Source of the DNA: Mesorhizobium sp. M1C.F.Ca.ET.210.01.1.1 | Lineage (GTDB): Bacteria; Pseudomonadota; Alphaproteobacteria; Rhizobiales; Rhizobiaceae | Direction: 5' to 3' | Length of the DNA: 64,000 bases | Assembly (NCBI RefSeq): GCF_004791585.1 | Contig: NZ_SRUU01000007.1 | Coordinates: 1 to 64,000, forward strand | Shown: one piece after another, positions 24,519 to 34,152 of the stretch | Numbering within the stretch: the stretch's first letter is position 1 | Layout of the letters: every line of letters begins with the position of its first letter | Notes under the pieces: model-generated | What the model saw: the letters and a program-made list of their open reading frames with translations, nothing else | Databases searched by the model: none | What the model was told of the DNA's origin: nothing | Made by a program: the position numbers and the translations under genes

Positions 24519-26606
24519 CTACCGCCCTTCGCGGTACCACATCGAGCCGATGGCCAGGAGCAGCAGGCCGAGGCCGAGGAAGCCGCCGAACAGCGGCACG
24601 CGCGAGACTGCCTTGAGGGTGCTGTCGTTGGTGGTGCGGAGCCCGATCCAGTCGTCGCCCGATGCCGCGCCCGAGGAGCGGACCGGCACGATGGAAGGCA
24701 GCGCCACGCCGCCGGCAAGGTTGCCGAGCACGGACGACGGCGCGAGCCGGCGCACGCTGCCGCCGGTCGCCTCAGCCGGCGCCTTCAACCTGTCTTCGGT
24801 GGAAATAACGTCGGAGAATTCCGGCGCGTTGATCGGGCCGACATGGGCAAGCGCGGTGAGGTCGCCATTGCCCACCTGATAGAGGCCGATCTCGCTGGTC
24901 TGCAGGCTGCCGGTGAAGATGCCGGGCTCCGATTTCTGCAGCTTGACCGTCATTGCCTTGCCAGAGGGCGTGATCACCTGGGCTGGGCCGGGATCGTCGC
25001 TCATCGTCTGGCGGCGGATCTCCAGCACCATGCCGCGGCCATCGGCGGTCAGCCGTTCCTCCTCCAGTTCTGGCTCCTTCATCAGCCAATGGGCGATGCG
25101 CCGGTAGAGCTGGACATGCGGCCCGCCGCCTTCGAAGCCGCGCGCCCACAGCCAGCCCTGGTCGGAAAGCAGCATGCCGACCCGACCCTCGCCTTTGCGG
25201 TCGAGCACAAGCAGAGGACGGTCGTCGGCACCTTTCATCACCACCTCGCCTTCCGGATTCTTCACGCCGATGGTGCGGAACCAGCGGCTCCAGCGCGGCG
25301 GCTCGGTGGCGGAGCCGTCGAGCCCGCGCGTCACCGGGTGGCGCTGGCCGAGATCGGTGAGACGCGGGTAGAAGGCCTTGTCGACGACCTCGCCGCTCGG
25401 CATCGCCGGCAGGGCAGACATCAGTGGCGTGCGGGCAATGGAGCTTTCGCCGGAATATTCGGGGCCGGCGGCAATCAGCAGTGCGCCACCCTTTTCGACA
25501 TATTCGGAGATGTAGTCGTAGTAGAGGATCGGCAGCACGTCGCGGTGCTGGTAGCGGTCGAAGATGATCAGGTCGAAATCCTTGATCTTCTCGACGAACA
25601 GCTCGCGCGTCGGGAAGGCGATCAGCGACAGTTCGTTGATCGGCGTGCCGTCCTGCTTTTCCGGCGGGCGCAGAATGGTGAAATGGACGAGGTCGACCGA
25701 CGCATCGGACTTCAAGAGGTTGCGCCAGGTGCGCTCGCCGGCATGCGGCTCGCCAGAGACCAGAAGCACGCGCAGATGATCGCGGATGCCGTCGACCAGC
25801 GCGATGGCCCGGTTGTTGGCGTCGGTCAGCTCGCCCGGCTCGTGATCGATTGAAAGCTGGACGATGTTGCGGCCGGCGTTGGGTATGGTGACCTCAAGCT
25901 TCGCCGGCTGGCCGATGGTCGCATGCTCGACCGAGACCTGCTCGCCGTTGACCGAGACCCGCACGTCGACCGGGCCGCCCTGGCCTTCAGTGGAAATGAC
26001 GCGATAGCTCATGTCGAGCGGCTTGCCGACGAGACCGAAGCGCGGCGCGTTCTCGAAGCGGATGCGGCGGTCCTTCTCATGCTCGTTGCCGGTGATCAGC
26101 GCATGCAGCGGCGCATTGAACTCCGGAGCGCCGGCCGGCGCGTCATGCACCTCGCCGTCGGTGACCATGATCGCGCCGCCGATGCGCGAGGGCGGTACGT
26201 CGCGGAAAGCGCTCTCCAGCGCGCCGAACAGCCTGGTTTCGGTGCGCTCGTCGGCGGCCTCGGACTTGCCGGCATCGACGATGCGGACGTCGAATTGCTT
26301 GAAGCGGCCAAGGCGCTGCCGAAGCTCTGCCAGCGCCTCGTCCGTCTGCTTGGTGCGCTCGCCGATGTCCTGGCTCTGGCTGCGGTCGACGACGACGGCG
26401 ACGACGCTCTTCAATGCCTCCCGTTCCTCGTCGAGGAAAACGGGATTGAGGAGTGCCGCGCCGAGCGCGAGCAGGGCGATGAAGCGCAGGACAGAGCCGC
26501 GCTGGCGGAACCACAGGCCTGCCAGCGCGAGCAGCAAGAGCGGCACGATGACAAGCCAAAACAGCGGCCAGGAAACGAGCGGCTCGAAGGAGATCGACCA
26601 GTTCAT
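24519..26606 (-). CDS. Membrane protein with VWA-like and glutamine-amidotransferase-like domains
   Basis: 695 residues. Two N-terminal transmembrane helices (about 15-33 and 40-58) are followed by a VWA-like region (VVAVVVDRSQSQD at about 68-80), a beta-sandwich-like middle, a class I glutamine-amidotransferase-like fold (about 285-480; DLIIFDRYQHRDVLPILYYDYI) lacking an evident catalytic cysteine, and a C-terminal transmembrane helix (about 672-690). It is the last gene of the MoxR operon, 3 bp after the DUF4159 gene. Such proteins are thought to act in envelope or cofactor-metal assembly with a MoxR chaperone; the substrate is unknown. Confidence 0.8.
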   Translation of the reverse strand: MNWSISFEPLVSWPLFWLVIVPLLLLALAGLWFRQRGSVLRFIALLALGAALLNPVFLDEEREALKSVVAVVVDRSQSQDIGERTKQTDEALAELRQRLGRFKQFDVRIVDAGKSEAADERTETRLFGALESAFRDVPPSRIGGAIMVTDGEVHDAPAGAPEFNAPLHALITGNEHEKDRRIRFENAPRFGLVGKPLDMSYRVISTEGQGGPVDVRVSVNGEQVSVEHATIGQPAKLEVTIPNAGRNIVQLSIDHEPGELTDANNRAIALVDGIRDHLRVLLVSGEPHAGERTWRNLLKSDASVDLVHFTILRPPEKQDGTPINELSLIAFPTRELFVEKIKDFDLIIFDRYQHRDVLPILYYDYISEYVEKGGALLIAAGPEYSGESSIARTPLMSALPAMPSGEVVDKAFYPRLTDLGQRHPVTRGLDGSATEPPRWSRWFRTIGVKNPEGEVVMKGADDRPLLVLDRKGEGRVGMLLSDQGWLWARGFEGGGPHVQLYRRIAHWLMKEPELEEERLTADGRGMVLEIRRQTMSDDPGPAQVITPSGKAMTVKLQKSEPGIFTGSLQTSEIGLYQVGNGDLTALAHVGPINAPEFSDVISTEDRLKAPAEATGGSVRRLAPSSVLGNLAGGVALPSIVPVRSSGAASGDDWIGLRTTNDSTLKAVSRVPLFGGFLGLGLLLLAIGSMWYREGR

Positions 26607-26609
26607 GAC

Positions 26610-29426
26610 CTACTGCCCCAGCCGTTCGAGCAGGACGGGCACATGCACCTGGTCGGATTTGTAGTTGCCGGTCAGCATGTACATCATGATGTTGACGCCG
26701 GCGCGGAGCGCATAGACGCGCTGCATCGGGTCCGGCGGCACGGTCGGCAGCATCGGATCACCGTTCTCGTCAACCGCCCAGGCGCCGGCGAAATCGTTGG
26801 CGGTGATCATGATCGGCGACACGCCGTCGCCCGTGCGCACCGGACGGTTCTCGGTGTTGCTGGCGTCCAGCGAGGCCTCGACCCAGAGCGGACTGCCGTT
26901 GAAACGGCCCGGAAACTCGGGAAGGATGAAGAAAGACTTCGTCAGCACATGGTCCGACGGCACCGGTTCCAGCGGCGGCACGTTGAGATTGGCGAGGATG
27001 TCGCGCAGCCGCTCGGTGGCCGGGCTTGCCGAGCCGGCGTCGATGCCGTTGGCGAACTGATCGCGCGTGTCGAACAGGACCGTGCCGCCCTGCTGCATAT
27101 AGGCATCGATGCGGGCGATCGCGGCTTCGCTGGGCATCGGGGCGGTGGCGTCGATCGGCCAATAGATCAGCGGATAGAAGGTCAGCTCGTCCTTCGCGAT
27201 ATCGACGCCGGCCGGTGGGCCTGGCTCCAGCGCCGTCTTCTCGATCAGGAAGCGGGTGAGACCCTCAAGACCGGCGCGGCTGATCGAATCGATGCCGGGC
27301 TCGCCGGTGATCACATAGGCGATGCGGGTTTTCGAAATATCCTCGATCGCTTGGGAATCGCCGGGTTTCGAATCGTCCGCGCGGGCAAGATCGGCGTGGC
27401 CGAAGAGCCCGCCGACCGCTATCAGCACGGCGGCCGCGGTCGTAGCGGCGCGGCGTGGCCGGCGCGACAACAGCCCGCCCATCCAGAATACGGCAAGCGT
27501 GTCGAGCACCATCAGCAGCAGGGCCAATGTGACGAGCGGACCTTTCAAGTTCTCCGATTCGTCGAAAGCGTAGGGGATGGCGGTCACCGGCAGCGAGATC
27601 TGGGGCCGGGCAAGCGGCGTGAACGTGCTCGAGGCGTTGAGCAGGTTGTGCGCGAAGACGCCGGTCTCCGAGCCATAGAGGCCGGGCGGGTTTTCCAGCG
27701 TCACCGGCAGCGGGCCGGCGGCGGGCACGAGCGGCCGCGCATCGGGTGTCGGCGGCACCAGCGCGCCGTCGGCGCCGATCATGCGGTAGGGCGCCAGCGA
27801 CGAGGCGGCGGCCTCGGCATTGGCGACCGCGGCGCCCTGGTTGCGCGACAATTGCACGATGCGTCTCAGCATCTCGACGAAGCTGCCTGAGATCGGCAGG
27901 TTCGACCATGTCGCCTCCGGCGTGACATGGAAGAGCACCAGCGTGCCCTTGTCCTTCTTCATGCCCGTGACCAGCGGTGTGCCATCGGCAAGCGTCGCCC
28001 AGGTGCGCTCGACGATGTCGGGGGTCGGCTCGGCCAGCACCTGCCGGCTGACCGTTACCTCGGCCGGCGGCGCGAGATCGGCGAATGGGCCGTTCTTGGG
28101 GAACTCGGTGACCGCCTGCGGCGTGGTCCACGACAAAGCGCCGCCCAGCGCGCGCTCGCCGCTGCGCAGCCTGACCGGCAAGAGGTCGTCGTCGTTGCCG
28201 GCGGCAGCAAGCCTTGAACCGGCAAAGCGCACCAGCGTGCCGCCCTTGTCGACCCAATCGACCAGCCGTTGCCGGACCTGCTCGGGGATGGTGCCGACAT
28301 CGGCCATGATGATCATCGCCGGCTTCTGGTCGAGAAGCTGCGGAATGGCGTCGGCTAGATCGGCGCTTGACGGCTCGACCAGATCGGCGAAGGGCTGCAG
28401 GGCGCGGCGGATGTAATAGAGCGGTGAAAGCAGCGGCTGCGCCTGGTCGGCCTCGGCCTGCGAAAGCAATCCGACGCGGCGGCGCTTGGAACTCTCGTCC
28501 AGCACACGCACGGCTCCGGCTTGATGCTCGCCGTCCAGCGCTATCGAGGCGAAGTCGTTGCGCAATTCGAACGGCACCTTCATCGTTCCGGTGGCGGTGG
28601 TATTACCCGGCGCGAAGGTCAGCGTCGCGTCGGCGATGCGGCGGCCCTTGTCGTCGAAGGCGCCGGCCGTGACCTGCGCCGGCGCCGGGTCGCCCGGCGC
28701 GCGGATGGCGGTCAGCGTGAACCCGTCGACCTCATTGTCGGCGCCGGTCAGGCCGGTGAGCGATATCCGGTCCGAGGTGACCCAGACCAGCCGCGAGGCA
28801 TTTTTTTCCAGAAGCGTCCTGAAAGCCGCTTCGTCGCCATTGGCCGCCAGGCCGTCGGCAAGCACGGCGACGCTGGCGCCCGGCAGGTGTTCCAATGTCG
28901 CGGCAACCCGGGCATAGACGGCGGGGCGGTCGGTCGGGATCGGACGCGGCTTAGCAGCGCGCAGGCGGTCGAACGCGGCCGACGCATCGAAGGGGCCGAT
29001 CTCGGCATTGGGCTTCTCGGCGGTGAAGGCGATGACGACCGGCACGCCGTTCGAGCCGGCATCGGCAATCAGCCGCTCGGCGGTGGCGACGCGCTTGCCC
29101 CAATCGGCGGCACTGGCCCAGTCGTTGTCGATGACCAGCGCCAGCGCCGAGCCTTCGGCCGGCAGTTTTTCGCGCGGATTGAACACCGGCTCGGCAAGCG
29201 CGATGATCACAAGCGCCGCCATCAACAGTCTCAGCAGCGTCAGCCACCACGGGCTTTGATGCGGCGTCTCCTCGCGCCTCAGGACGCGCGCGAGGATCCT
29301 GAGCGGCGGAAAGACCTCCGTCTGCGGCCTCGGCGGCGTCAGCCTCAGCAACCACCAGATCACCGGCAGGGCCAGCAGACCCCACAGCACCATCGGCGCG
29401 CCGAAGGAAAGCGGCAGCCAGCTCAT
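26610..29426 (-). CDS. BatA-type N-terminus plus DUF4159 membrane protein
   Basis: 938 residues from ATG 29426 (MSWLPLSFGAP). N-terminal aerotolerance-regulator (BatA) region: two transmembrane helices (about 10-28 and 60-80), then a degenerate VWA-like domain (LALVIDNDWASA). The middle (about 310-620) has amidotransferase-like folds. Further transmembrane helices lie near 645-665 and 680-700, before a C-terminal DUF4159 domain (about 715-930; RIAYVITGEPGIDSISRAG). Its start overlaps the DUF58 gene by 4 bp. It is probably a large membrane platform for the MoxR system. Confidence 0.85.
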   Translation of the reverse strand: MSWLPLSFGAPMVLWGLLALPVIWWLLRLTPPRPQTEVFPPLRILARVLRREETPHQSPWWLTLLRLLMAALVIIALAEPVFNPREKLPAEGSALALVIDNDWASAADWGKRVATAERLIADAGSNGVPVVIAFTAEKPNAEIGPFDASAAFDRLRAAKPRPIPTDRPAVYARVAATLEHLPGASVAVLADGLAANGDEAAFRTLLEKNASRLVWVTSDRISLTGLTGADNEVDGFTLTAIRAPGDPAPAQVTAGAFDDKGRRIADATLTFAPGNTTATGTMKVPFELRNDFASIALDGEHQAGAVRVLDESSKRRRVGLLSQAEADQAQPLLSPLYYIRRALQPFADLVEPSSADLADAIPQLLDQKPAMIIMADVGTIPEQVRQRLVDWVDKGGTLVRFAGSRLAAAGNDDDLLPVRLRSGERALGGALSWTTPQAVTEFPKNGPFADLAPPAEVTVSRQVLAEPTPDIVERTWATLADGTPLVTGMKKDKGTLVLFHVTPEATWSNLPISGSFVEMLRRIVQLSRNQGAAVANAEAAASSLAPYRMIGADGALVPPTPDARPLVPAAGPLPVTLENPPGLYGSETGVFAHNLLNASSTFTPLARPQISLPVTAIPYAFDESENLKGPLVTLALLLMVLDTLAVFWMGGLLSRRPRRAATTAAAVLIAVGGLFGHADLARADDSKPGDSQAIEDISKTRIAYVITGEPGIDSISRAGLEGLTRFLIEKTALEPGPPAGVDIAKDELTFYPLIYWPIDATAPMPSEAAIARIDAYMQQGGTVLFDTRDQFANGIDAGSASPATERLRDILANLNVPPLEPVPSDHVLTKSFFILPEFPGRFNGSPLWVEASLDASNTENRPVRTGDGVSPIMITANDFAGAWAVDENGDPMLPTVPPDPMQRVYALRAGVNIMMYMLTGNYKSDQVHVPVLLERLGQ

Positions 29427-30337
29427 GCGACCGCCTTTCCGCCATGGCTGCCATCGGTGGTCATCGCCATGTGGACGCGCACCAGCGCCTCGGAGGCGAG
29501 GCGGTCGGTGTGGTTGACGGTGAAGCTCCAGCCGAGGCGCTTGCACCAGCCGGCCAGTTCCTGGCGGCGGGCGGTGTAGAGCAGGCGGTATTCCTCCTTA
29601 AGCGTTTCGGCTCGGCCGGCGGTCAGCTTGTCGCCGGTTTCGGGATCGGTGAATTCGGTGCGGCCGGCATAGGGGAAGATCTCCTCGGCCGGGTCGGCGA
29701 CCTCGATCAGATGCGCGCGCACGCCGTGACGGGCGAGCACGTCGAGCCAGGCCATGGTCTCCTCGACCGGGTCGAGGAAATCGCTGACGATGACGATGTC
29801 GCAGAAACGGCGGATGGCCGACAGGTCCGGCTTGGCCGGAAGCGCGCCGGCATGGCTGAGCTGTGCCGCGATGCGTTCGGCCCCGTTGCGGGCGGTGAAC
29901 GGGTCGGTGAGGCCCGGCCAGGCGATGCGCTCGCCGCTGCGCGACAAAAGCTCGGCCATGGCAAACGCCAGCACCAGCGCGCGCGATTCCTTGGAAACGC
30001 TGGCTCCCGCCGACTTGTAGAGCATCGAGGGGGAGGGGTCGGCCCAAAGCCAGACCGTGTGGGCGGCCTCCCATTCGCGGTCGCGCACATAAGTGTGGTC
30101 GTCACGCGCCGAGCGGCGCCAGTCGATGCGCGAGGAATCGCCTTCGACATAGGGCCGGAACTGCCAGAAATTCTCGCCGATGCCGCGCTTGCGGCGGCCA
30201 TGCCAGCCGGCGATCACCGTGTTGACGATGCGGCGCGCCTCGACCAGCAGGTCCGGCACCAAAGAGGCCCGCAACCGGCCGCGGGCGAGCGCGTCGCGCG
30301 TCGCAACCGGTGCCTGGACCTCGCCTATTCGACCCAT
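29423..30337 (-). CDS. DUF58 domain protein
   Basis: 304 residues. It carries the DUF58 signature (RRKRGIGENFWQFRPYVEGD and IDWRRSARDD at about 45-80), followed by a VWA-like fold (VWLWADPSPSML). It is a predicted cytosolic partner of MoxR ATPases; the pair is widely conserved next to BatA-type membrane proteins. The stop of moxR and its start share one base (TGATG), and its own stop overlaps the next start by 4 bp, so the four genes are translationally coupled. Confidence 0.92.
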   Translation of the reverse strand: MGRIGEVQAPVATRDALARGRLRASLVPDLLVEARRIVNTVIAGWHGRRKRGIGENFWQFRPYVEGDSSRIDWRRSARDDHTYVRDREWEAAHTVWLWADPSPSMLYKSAGASVSKESRALVLAFAMAELLSRSGERIAWPGLTDPFTARNGAERIAAQLSHAGALPAKPDLSAIRRFCDIVIVSDFLDPVEETMAWLDVLARHGVRAHLIEVADPAEEIFPYAGRTEFTDPETGDKLTAGRAETLKEEYRLLYTARRQELAGWCKRLGWSFTVNHTDRLASEALVRVHMAMTTDGSHGGKAVA

Positions 30338-31341
30338 CAGATGCCTTTTGCCAGTTTCGCGACCACGTCGCGCACGGAAGTGCCTTCGGCGCGGGCGGCG
30401 AATGTCAGCGCCATGCGATGCTGCAGCACCGGCTCGGCCAAGGCACGGATGTCGTCGACCGACGGCGCCAACCTGCCATCATATAGGGCGCGCGCCCGGG
30501 CGCACAGTGTCAGCGCCTGGCTGGCGCGAGGACCAGGACCCCAGGCGACGTGCTTGTCGGTGTCGGCGATGCCCTGGCCCGGACGGGCCGAGCGCACCAG
30601 CTTGAGGATCGCCTCGACGACGCTTTCCGGCACCGGCATGCGGCGGATCAGCGTCTGGATCTCCTTCAGGCTGGCAGGCTGCAGCACATTGTCGGCCTTG
30701 GCCTCCTCGACGCCGGTGGTTTCGAGCAGGATGCGGCGCTCGGCCTCGATCTCCGGATAGAGGATGTCGACCTGCATCAGGAAGCGGTCGAGCTGCGCCT
30801 CGGGCAGCGGGTAGGTGCCTTCCTGCTCCAGCGGGTTCTGCGTCGCCAGCACGTGGAAGGGCGAGGGCAGGTCGTGGCGAACGCCGGCAATGGTGACATG
30901 ATACTCCTGCATCGACTGCAGCAGCGCCGACTGCGTGCGCGGCGAGGCGCGGTTGATCTCGTCGGCCATCAGAAGCTGCGTGAAGATCGGCCCGGAAATG
31001 AAGCGGAAGGAGCGCTTGCCGAATTCGTCCTGCTCCATCACTTCCGAGCCGAGGATATCGGACGGCATCAGGTCAGGCGTGAATTGGACACGGCGGGAAT
31101 CGAGGCCGAGCACGATGCCGAGCGTCTCTACCAGCTTGGTCTTGGCGAGGCCAGGCACGCCGACGAGCAGCGCATGGCCGCCGGCAAGCAGCGCCACCAG
31201 CGTGCGCTCGACGACGGCTTCCTGGCCGAAAATCACCCGGCCCACGGCGTCGCGGGCCTTCGAGATGTCGGCCAGCGCCTTCTCGGCCTCCTCGATCATC
31301 GCCTTGTCGCTCAACGGGCTTTCCTTGATCATCACGCTCAT
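30337..31341 (-). CDS. MoxR-family AAA+ ATPase
   Basis: 334 residues of AAA_3/MoxR type. Walker A GVPGLAKT at 61-68, Walker B LLMADEINRASP, sensor-1 ATQNP and the lid-domain GPGPRASQAL motif are all present. A chaperone-like ATPase that works with VWA-domain proteins, here most likely the two membrane proteins of the operon. First gene of moxR-DUF58-DUF4159-VWA; 145 bp separate it from the divergent DUF1285 gene, where both promoters must lie. The Shine-Dalgarno before ATG 31341 is weak. Confidence 0.94.
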   Translation of the reverse strand: MSVMIKESPLSDKAMIEEAEKALADISKARDAVGRVIFGQEAVVERTLVALLAGGHALLVGVPGLAKTKLVETLGIVLGLDSRRVQFTPDLMPSDILGSEVMEQDEFGKRSFRFISGPIFTQLLMADEINRASPRTQSALLQSMQEYHVTIAGVRHDLPSPFHVLATQNPLEQEGTYPLPEAQLDRFLMQVDILYPEIEAERRILLETTGVEEAKADNVLQPASLKEIQTLIRRMPVPESVVEAILKLVRSARPGQGIADTDKHVAWGPGPRASQALTLCARARALYDGRLAPSVDDIRALAEPVLQHRMALTFAARAEGTSVRDVVAKLAKGI

Positions 31342-31486
31342 GCCGTTCGATCCTTGTGGCTGGAAATGCCGGCCTGCACTCTCAAAGTCGCAGAATGCCG
31401 CGATTCGGTCTCGCCTGGCGCCTGCATTCGAACTTAAATCACAGACTTAGGCTGACAATCGGGACAACAGTGACTATTTCGTGACC

Positions 31487-32131
31487 ATGATCGAGCCCAC
31501 AGAACATCGTGAACAAAGCCTGGGCGAGCAGAGCCTGATTGGCGCCGCCGAGGCGCGCGGGCTGGAGGCGCTGATCTCGCGGGCGGCGCGGGCCGGCAAG
31601 GGACCGGCCCCCGTGGAGCGCTGGAATCCGGACTTCTGCGGCGACCTCGACATGGAGATCAGGGCCGACGGCACCTGGTTCTATCTCGGTACGCCGATCG
31701 GACGCATGCCGTTGGTGCAGCTTTTTTCGAGCGTCCTGCGCAAGGATGCGGACGGGAAAACCTATCTGGTGACACCGGTCGAGCGCGTCGGCATCCGCGT
31801 CGCCGATGCGGCCTTCGTCGCCGTCGAGATGAACGTGTCGGGGATGGGCGACGAGCAGGTCATCACCTTCCGCACCAATGTCGGCGACGTGGTCGCCGCC
31901 GGGCCAGGCCATCCGCTGCGTTTCGTCGACGAGGACGCGACCGGCGGCCTGAAACCCTATTTGCTGGTGCGCGGGCGGCTGGAGGCGCTTGTGGCACGGC
32001 CGGTGATGTATGAGCTGGTCGAGCACGGCGAAAAGATCGACATCGACGGCAAGGCGATGTTCGCCGTCCGCTCCGGCGGCGAGGTCTATCCGATCATGCC
32101 GGCCGAAAAGCTCGAGCGGCTGAGCGCGTGA
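31487..32131 (+). CDS. DUF1285 family protein
   Basis: A 214-residue DUF1285 protein (WNPDFCGDLDMEIRADGTWFY, YLVTPVERVGI). Cytosolic, conserved in alpha- and gammaproteobacteria, structure known in the family but function unknown. ATG 31487 is used; GTG 31481 in the same frame is the alternative. Its stop shares a base with the start of the Nudix gene (TGATG at 32129), and cca follows with a 4-bp overlap. The conserved DUF1285-Nudix-cca order suggests a housekeeping role around nucleotide or RNA quality control (inference). Confidence 0.88.
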   Translation: MIEPTEHREQSLGEQSLIGAAEARGLEALISRAARAGKGPAPVERWNPDFCGDLDMEIRADGTWFYLGTPIGRMPLVQLFSSVLRKDADGKTYLVTPVERVGIRVADAAFVAVEMNVSGMGDEQVITFRTNVGDVVAAGPGHPLRFVDEDATGGLKPYLLVRGRLEALVARPVMYELVEHGEKIDIDGKAMFAVRSGGEVYPIMPAEKLERLSA

Positions 32132-32763
32132 TGGATCAGGTGGCGCCGGTGCCGTTCTCGATCGCTGATTTTCGCGCCCGCGTCGCGGCGCAGACCGAGG
32201 CGCATCCTGAAGACGACTTCGGCGATCATCGCTTCAATCCCGGTCATCCCAGGCTGAAGCACATAAAGCCGCTGCGCGACGCCGCGGTGCTGATCCCGGT
32301 CATCGATCATGCCGATGGCGCAACGGTGCTGCTCACCAAGCGCGCCGAGAAGCTGCGCAGCCATTCGGGCCAGGTGGCGTTTCCAGGCGGCACCATCGAC
32401 CCGACGGATCCCGGCCCCGAGGCCGCGGCGCTGCGCGAGACGTTCGAGGAGATCGGCCTCGATCGCGAACACATCGAAATCGTTGGCCGGATGCCCGACT
32501 ACGTCTCCGGCAGCGGCTACCGCATCGTGCCGGTGCTTTCCGTGGTGCGGCCGGGCTTTGCGCTGACGCTTAATACCGACGAGGTCGACGCCGCCTTCGA
32601 AGTGCCGCTGCGCTTCCTGATGGACCCCATCAACCACGCGCGCGACAGCCGCATGTGGAACGACCTCGAATGGTTCTTCTACGAGATGCCCTATGGCGGC
32701 CAGCGCATCTGGGGCGTCACCGCCGGCATCATCCGCACGCTCTATGAAAGGCTCTATGCATGA
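32131..32763 (+). CDS. Nudix CoA pyrophosphatase
   Basis: A 210-residue Nudix hydrolase. The Nudix box runs from GGTIDPT to RETFEEIGL, and the preceding TKRAEKLRSHSGQVAFPGG matches the CoA-pyrophosphatase (UPF0035) signature. It would cleave CoA and acyl-CoA to 3',5'-ADP and phosphopantetheine. ATG 32131 overlaps the previous stop by one base; a GTG one codon upstream is possible. Co-transcribed with DUF1285 and cca. Confidence 0.9.
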   Translation: MDQVAPVPFSIADFRARVAAQTEAHPEDDFGDHRFNPGHPRLKHIKPLRDAAVLIPVIDHADGATVLLTKRAEKLRSHSGQVAFPGGTIDPTDPGPEAAALRETFEEIGLDREHIEIVGRMPDYVSGSGYRIVPVLSVVRPGFALTLNTDEVDAAFEVPLRFLMDPINHARDSRMWNDLEWFFYEMPYGGQRIWGVTAGIIRTLYERLYA

Positions 32764-34028
32764 GCGCGGGGATGTCTCTCTCGGGCAGGGCCGACTGGCT
32801 GGGCGAAAAGCACCTGCAGAAGCTGCTCGCCGCGCTGAAGGAGGGCGGCGAGGAGGCGCGCGTCGCCGGCGGGGCGGTGCGCAATGCGCTGATCGGCCAG
32901 CCGGTCGCCGACATCGACATCGCCACGACGACCGTGCCAGAGGAAACGATCCGCCGCACCCAGGCCGCCGGTTTCAAGACAGTGCCGACCGGCATCGAGC
33001 ATGGCACGATCACGGCGATCGCCGGCGGCAAGGCCTATGAGGTCACGACGCTGAGGGCCGATATCGAGACCGACGGCCGGCGGGCGAAAGTTATCTTCGG
33101 ACGCGACTGGAAGGCGGACGCCGAGCGGCGCGACTTCACCATCAACGCGCTCTATGCCGAAGCCGACGGGACGCTCGTCGACCTTGTCGGCGGCGTCGCC
33201 GATATCGAGGCGCGGCGGCTGCGCTTCATCGGCGAGCCGGAAGCGCGCATCCGCGAGGATTATCTGCGCATCCTGCGCTTCTTCCGCTTCTTCGCCTGGT
33301 ATGGCGACGGCCGGCCCGACGCAGAGGGCTTGAAAGCCTGTGCCAGGCTGAAGGACGGGCTCAGCCGGCTCTCTGCCGAACGCGTCTGGTCCGAGCTGAA
33401 GAAGCTTTTTTCGGCGCCCGACCCCTCGCGCGCCCTGCTTTGGATGCGCCAGGCCGGCGTTCTCACCGCGGTGCTGCCGGAGAGCGAGAAGTGGGGCATC
33501 GACGCCATTCACGGACTGGTCAGGGCCGAAAGAGATCTCGGCTGGAGCGCCGATCCGCTGCTCAGGCTGGAGGCGATGGTTCCGCCCGATGCCGCGCGCA
33601 TGAAGACGCTTGCCGAAAGGCTGAGATTTTCGAACGAGGAGGCCGACCGGCTACGGCACTGGGCGCTGGCTGCACCGCCTGAGCCCAAGACGACCGAGAC
33701 GGAACTCTCGAAGAAGCTTTATTTCGGCGATCGCCAAGGCTTTCTCGACCGGCTGCGGCTCGCGCTCGCCGCCGCGCGGACACGCGCCGTCGAGGACAAT
33801 CAGGCGATGATGGAAGCCGGCGGTTTCTCGCGCCTGCTGAACTTTACCTTGAGGTGGGCGAAACCCGTTTTTCCGATCAAGGGCGCCGACCTGACCGAAC
33901 TCGGCGCCTCGCCCGGCCCGAAGCTTGGCGCTACCCTGAAAAATCTCGAGAAGGAATGGGTGGATTCCGGATTCATCCTGGATCGCGGCGCGCTGCTCAA
34001 ACGGGCCGCGCAAGCACTCGAGGCTTAG
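32760..34028 (+). CDS. cca: CCA-adding enzyme / poly(A) polymerase family
   Basis: A 422-residue class II tRNA nucleotidyltransferase family protein. GGAVRN at 37-42, the catalytic aspartates in ADIDIATTT (about 50-58) and the ERRDFTINALY motif are present; residues 190-422 are the helical tRNA-binding region. It adds or repairs the 3' CCA of tRNAs. The ATG overlaps the Nudix stop by 4 bp. The gene ends inside a family A palindromic element that probably terminates the operon. Confidence 0.93.
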   Translation: MSAGMSLSGRADWLGEKHLQKLLAALKEGGEEARVAGGAVRNALIGQPVADIDIATTTVPEETIRRTQAAGFKTVPTGIEHGTITAIAGGKAYEVTTLRADIETDGRRAKVIFGRDWKADAERRDFTINALYAEADGTLVDLVGGVADIEARRLRFIGEPEARIREDYLRILRFFRFFAWYGDGRPDAEGLKACARLKDGLSRLSAERVWSELKKLFSAPDPSRALLWMRQAGVLTAVLPESEKWGIDAIHGLVRAERDLGWSADPLLRLEAMVPPDAARMKTLAERLRFSNEEADRLRHWALAAPPEPKTTETELSKKLYFGDRQGFLDRLRLALAAARTRAVEDNQAMMEAGGFSRLLNFTLRWAKPVFPIKGADLTELGASPGPKLGATLKNLEKEWVDSGFILDRGALLKRAAQALEA

Positions 34029-34121
34029 AGCGTTTCAGCGATTCATAGAATCGCCGATCCGCTCCAAGTATTTGTTTTTACGCAGTTCCGGACGTTTCAC
34101 ATTTTTCCTGGAAATGCTCCA
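34026..34121. repeat. Dispersed palindromic element, family A, full copy
   Basis: Begins in the cca stop codon (TAGAGCG). First palindrome CGATTCATAGAATCG, then TTTGTTTTTACGCAGTTCCGG; the 3' palindrome is diverged (GGAAATGC instead of GGAATTGC). It separates convergent cca and the subtilase gene, consistent with a terminator role. Confidence 0.78.
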
Positions 34122-34152
34122 GAGCGACAGGCCGGACCGACTGGCGCGCTGG

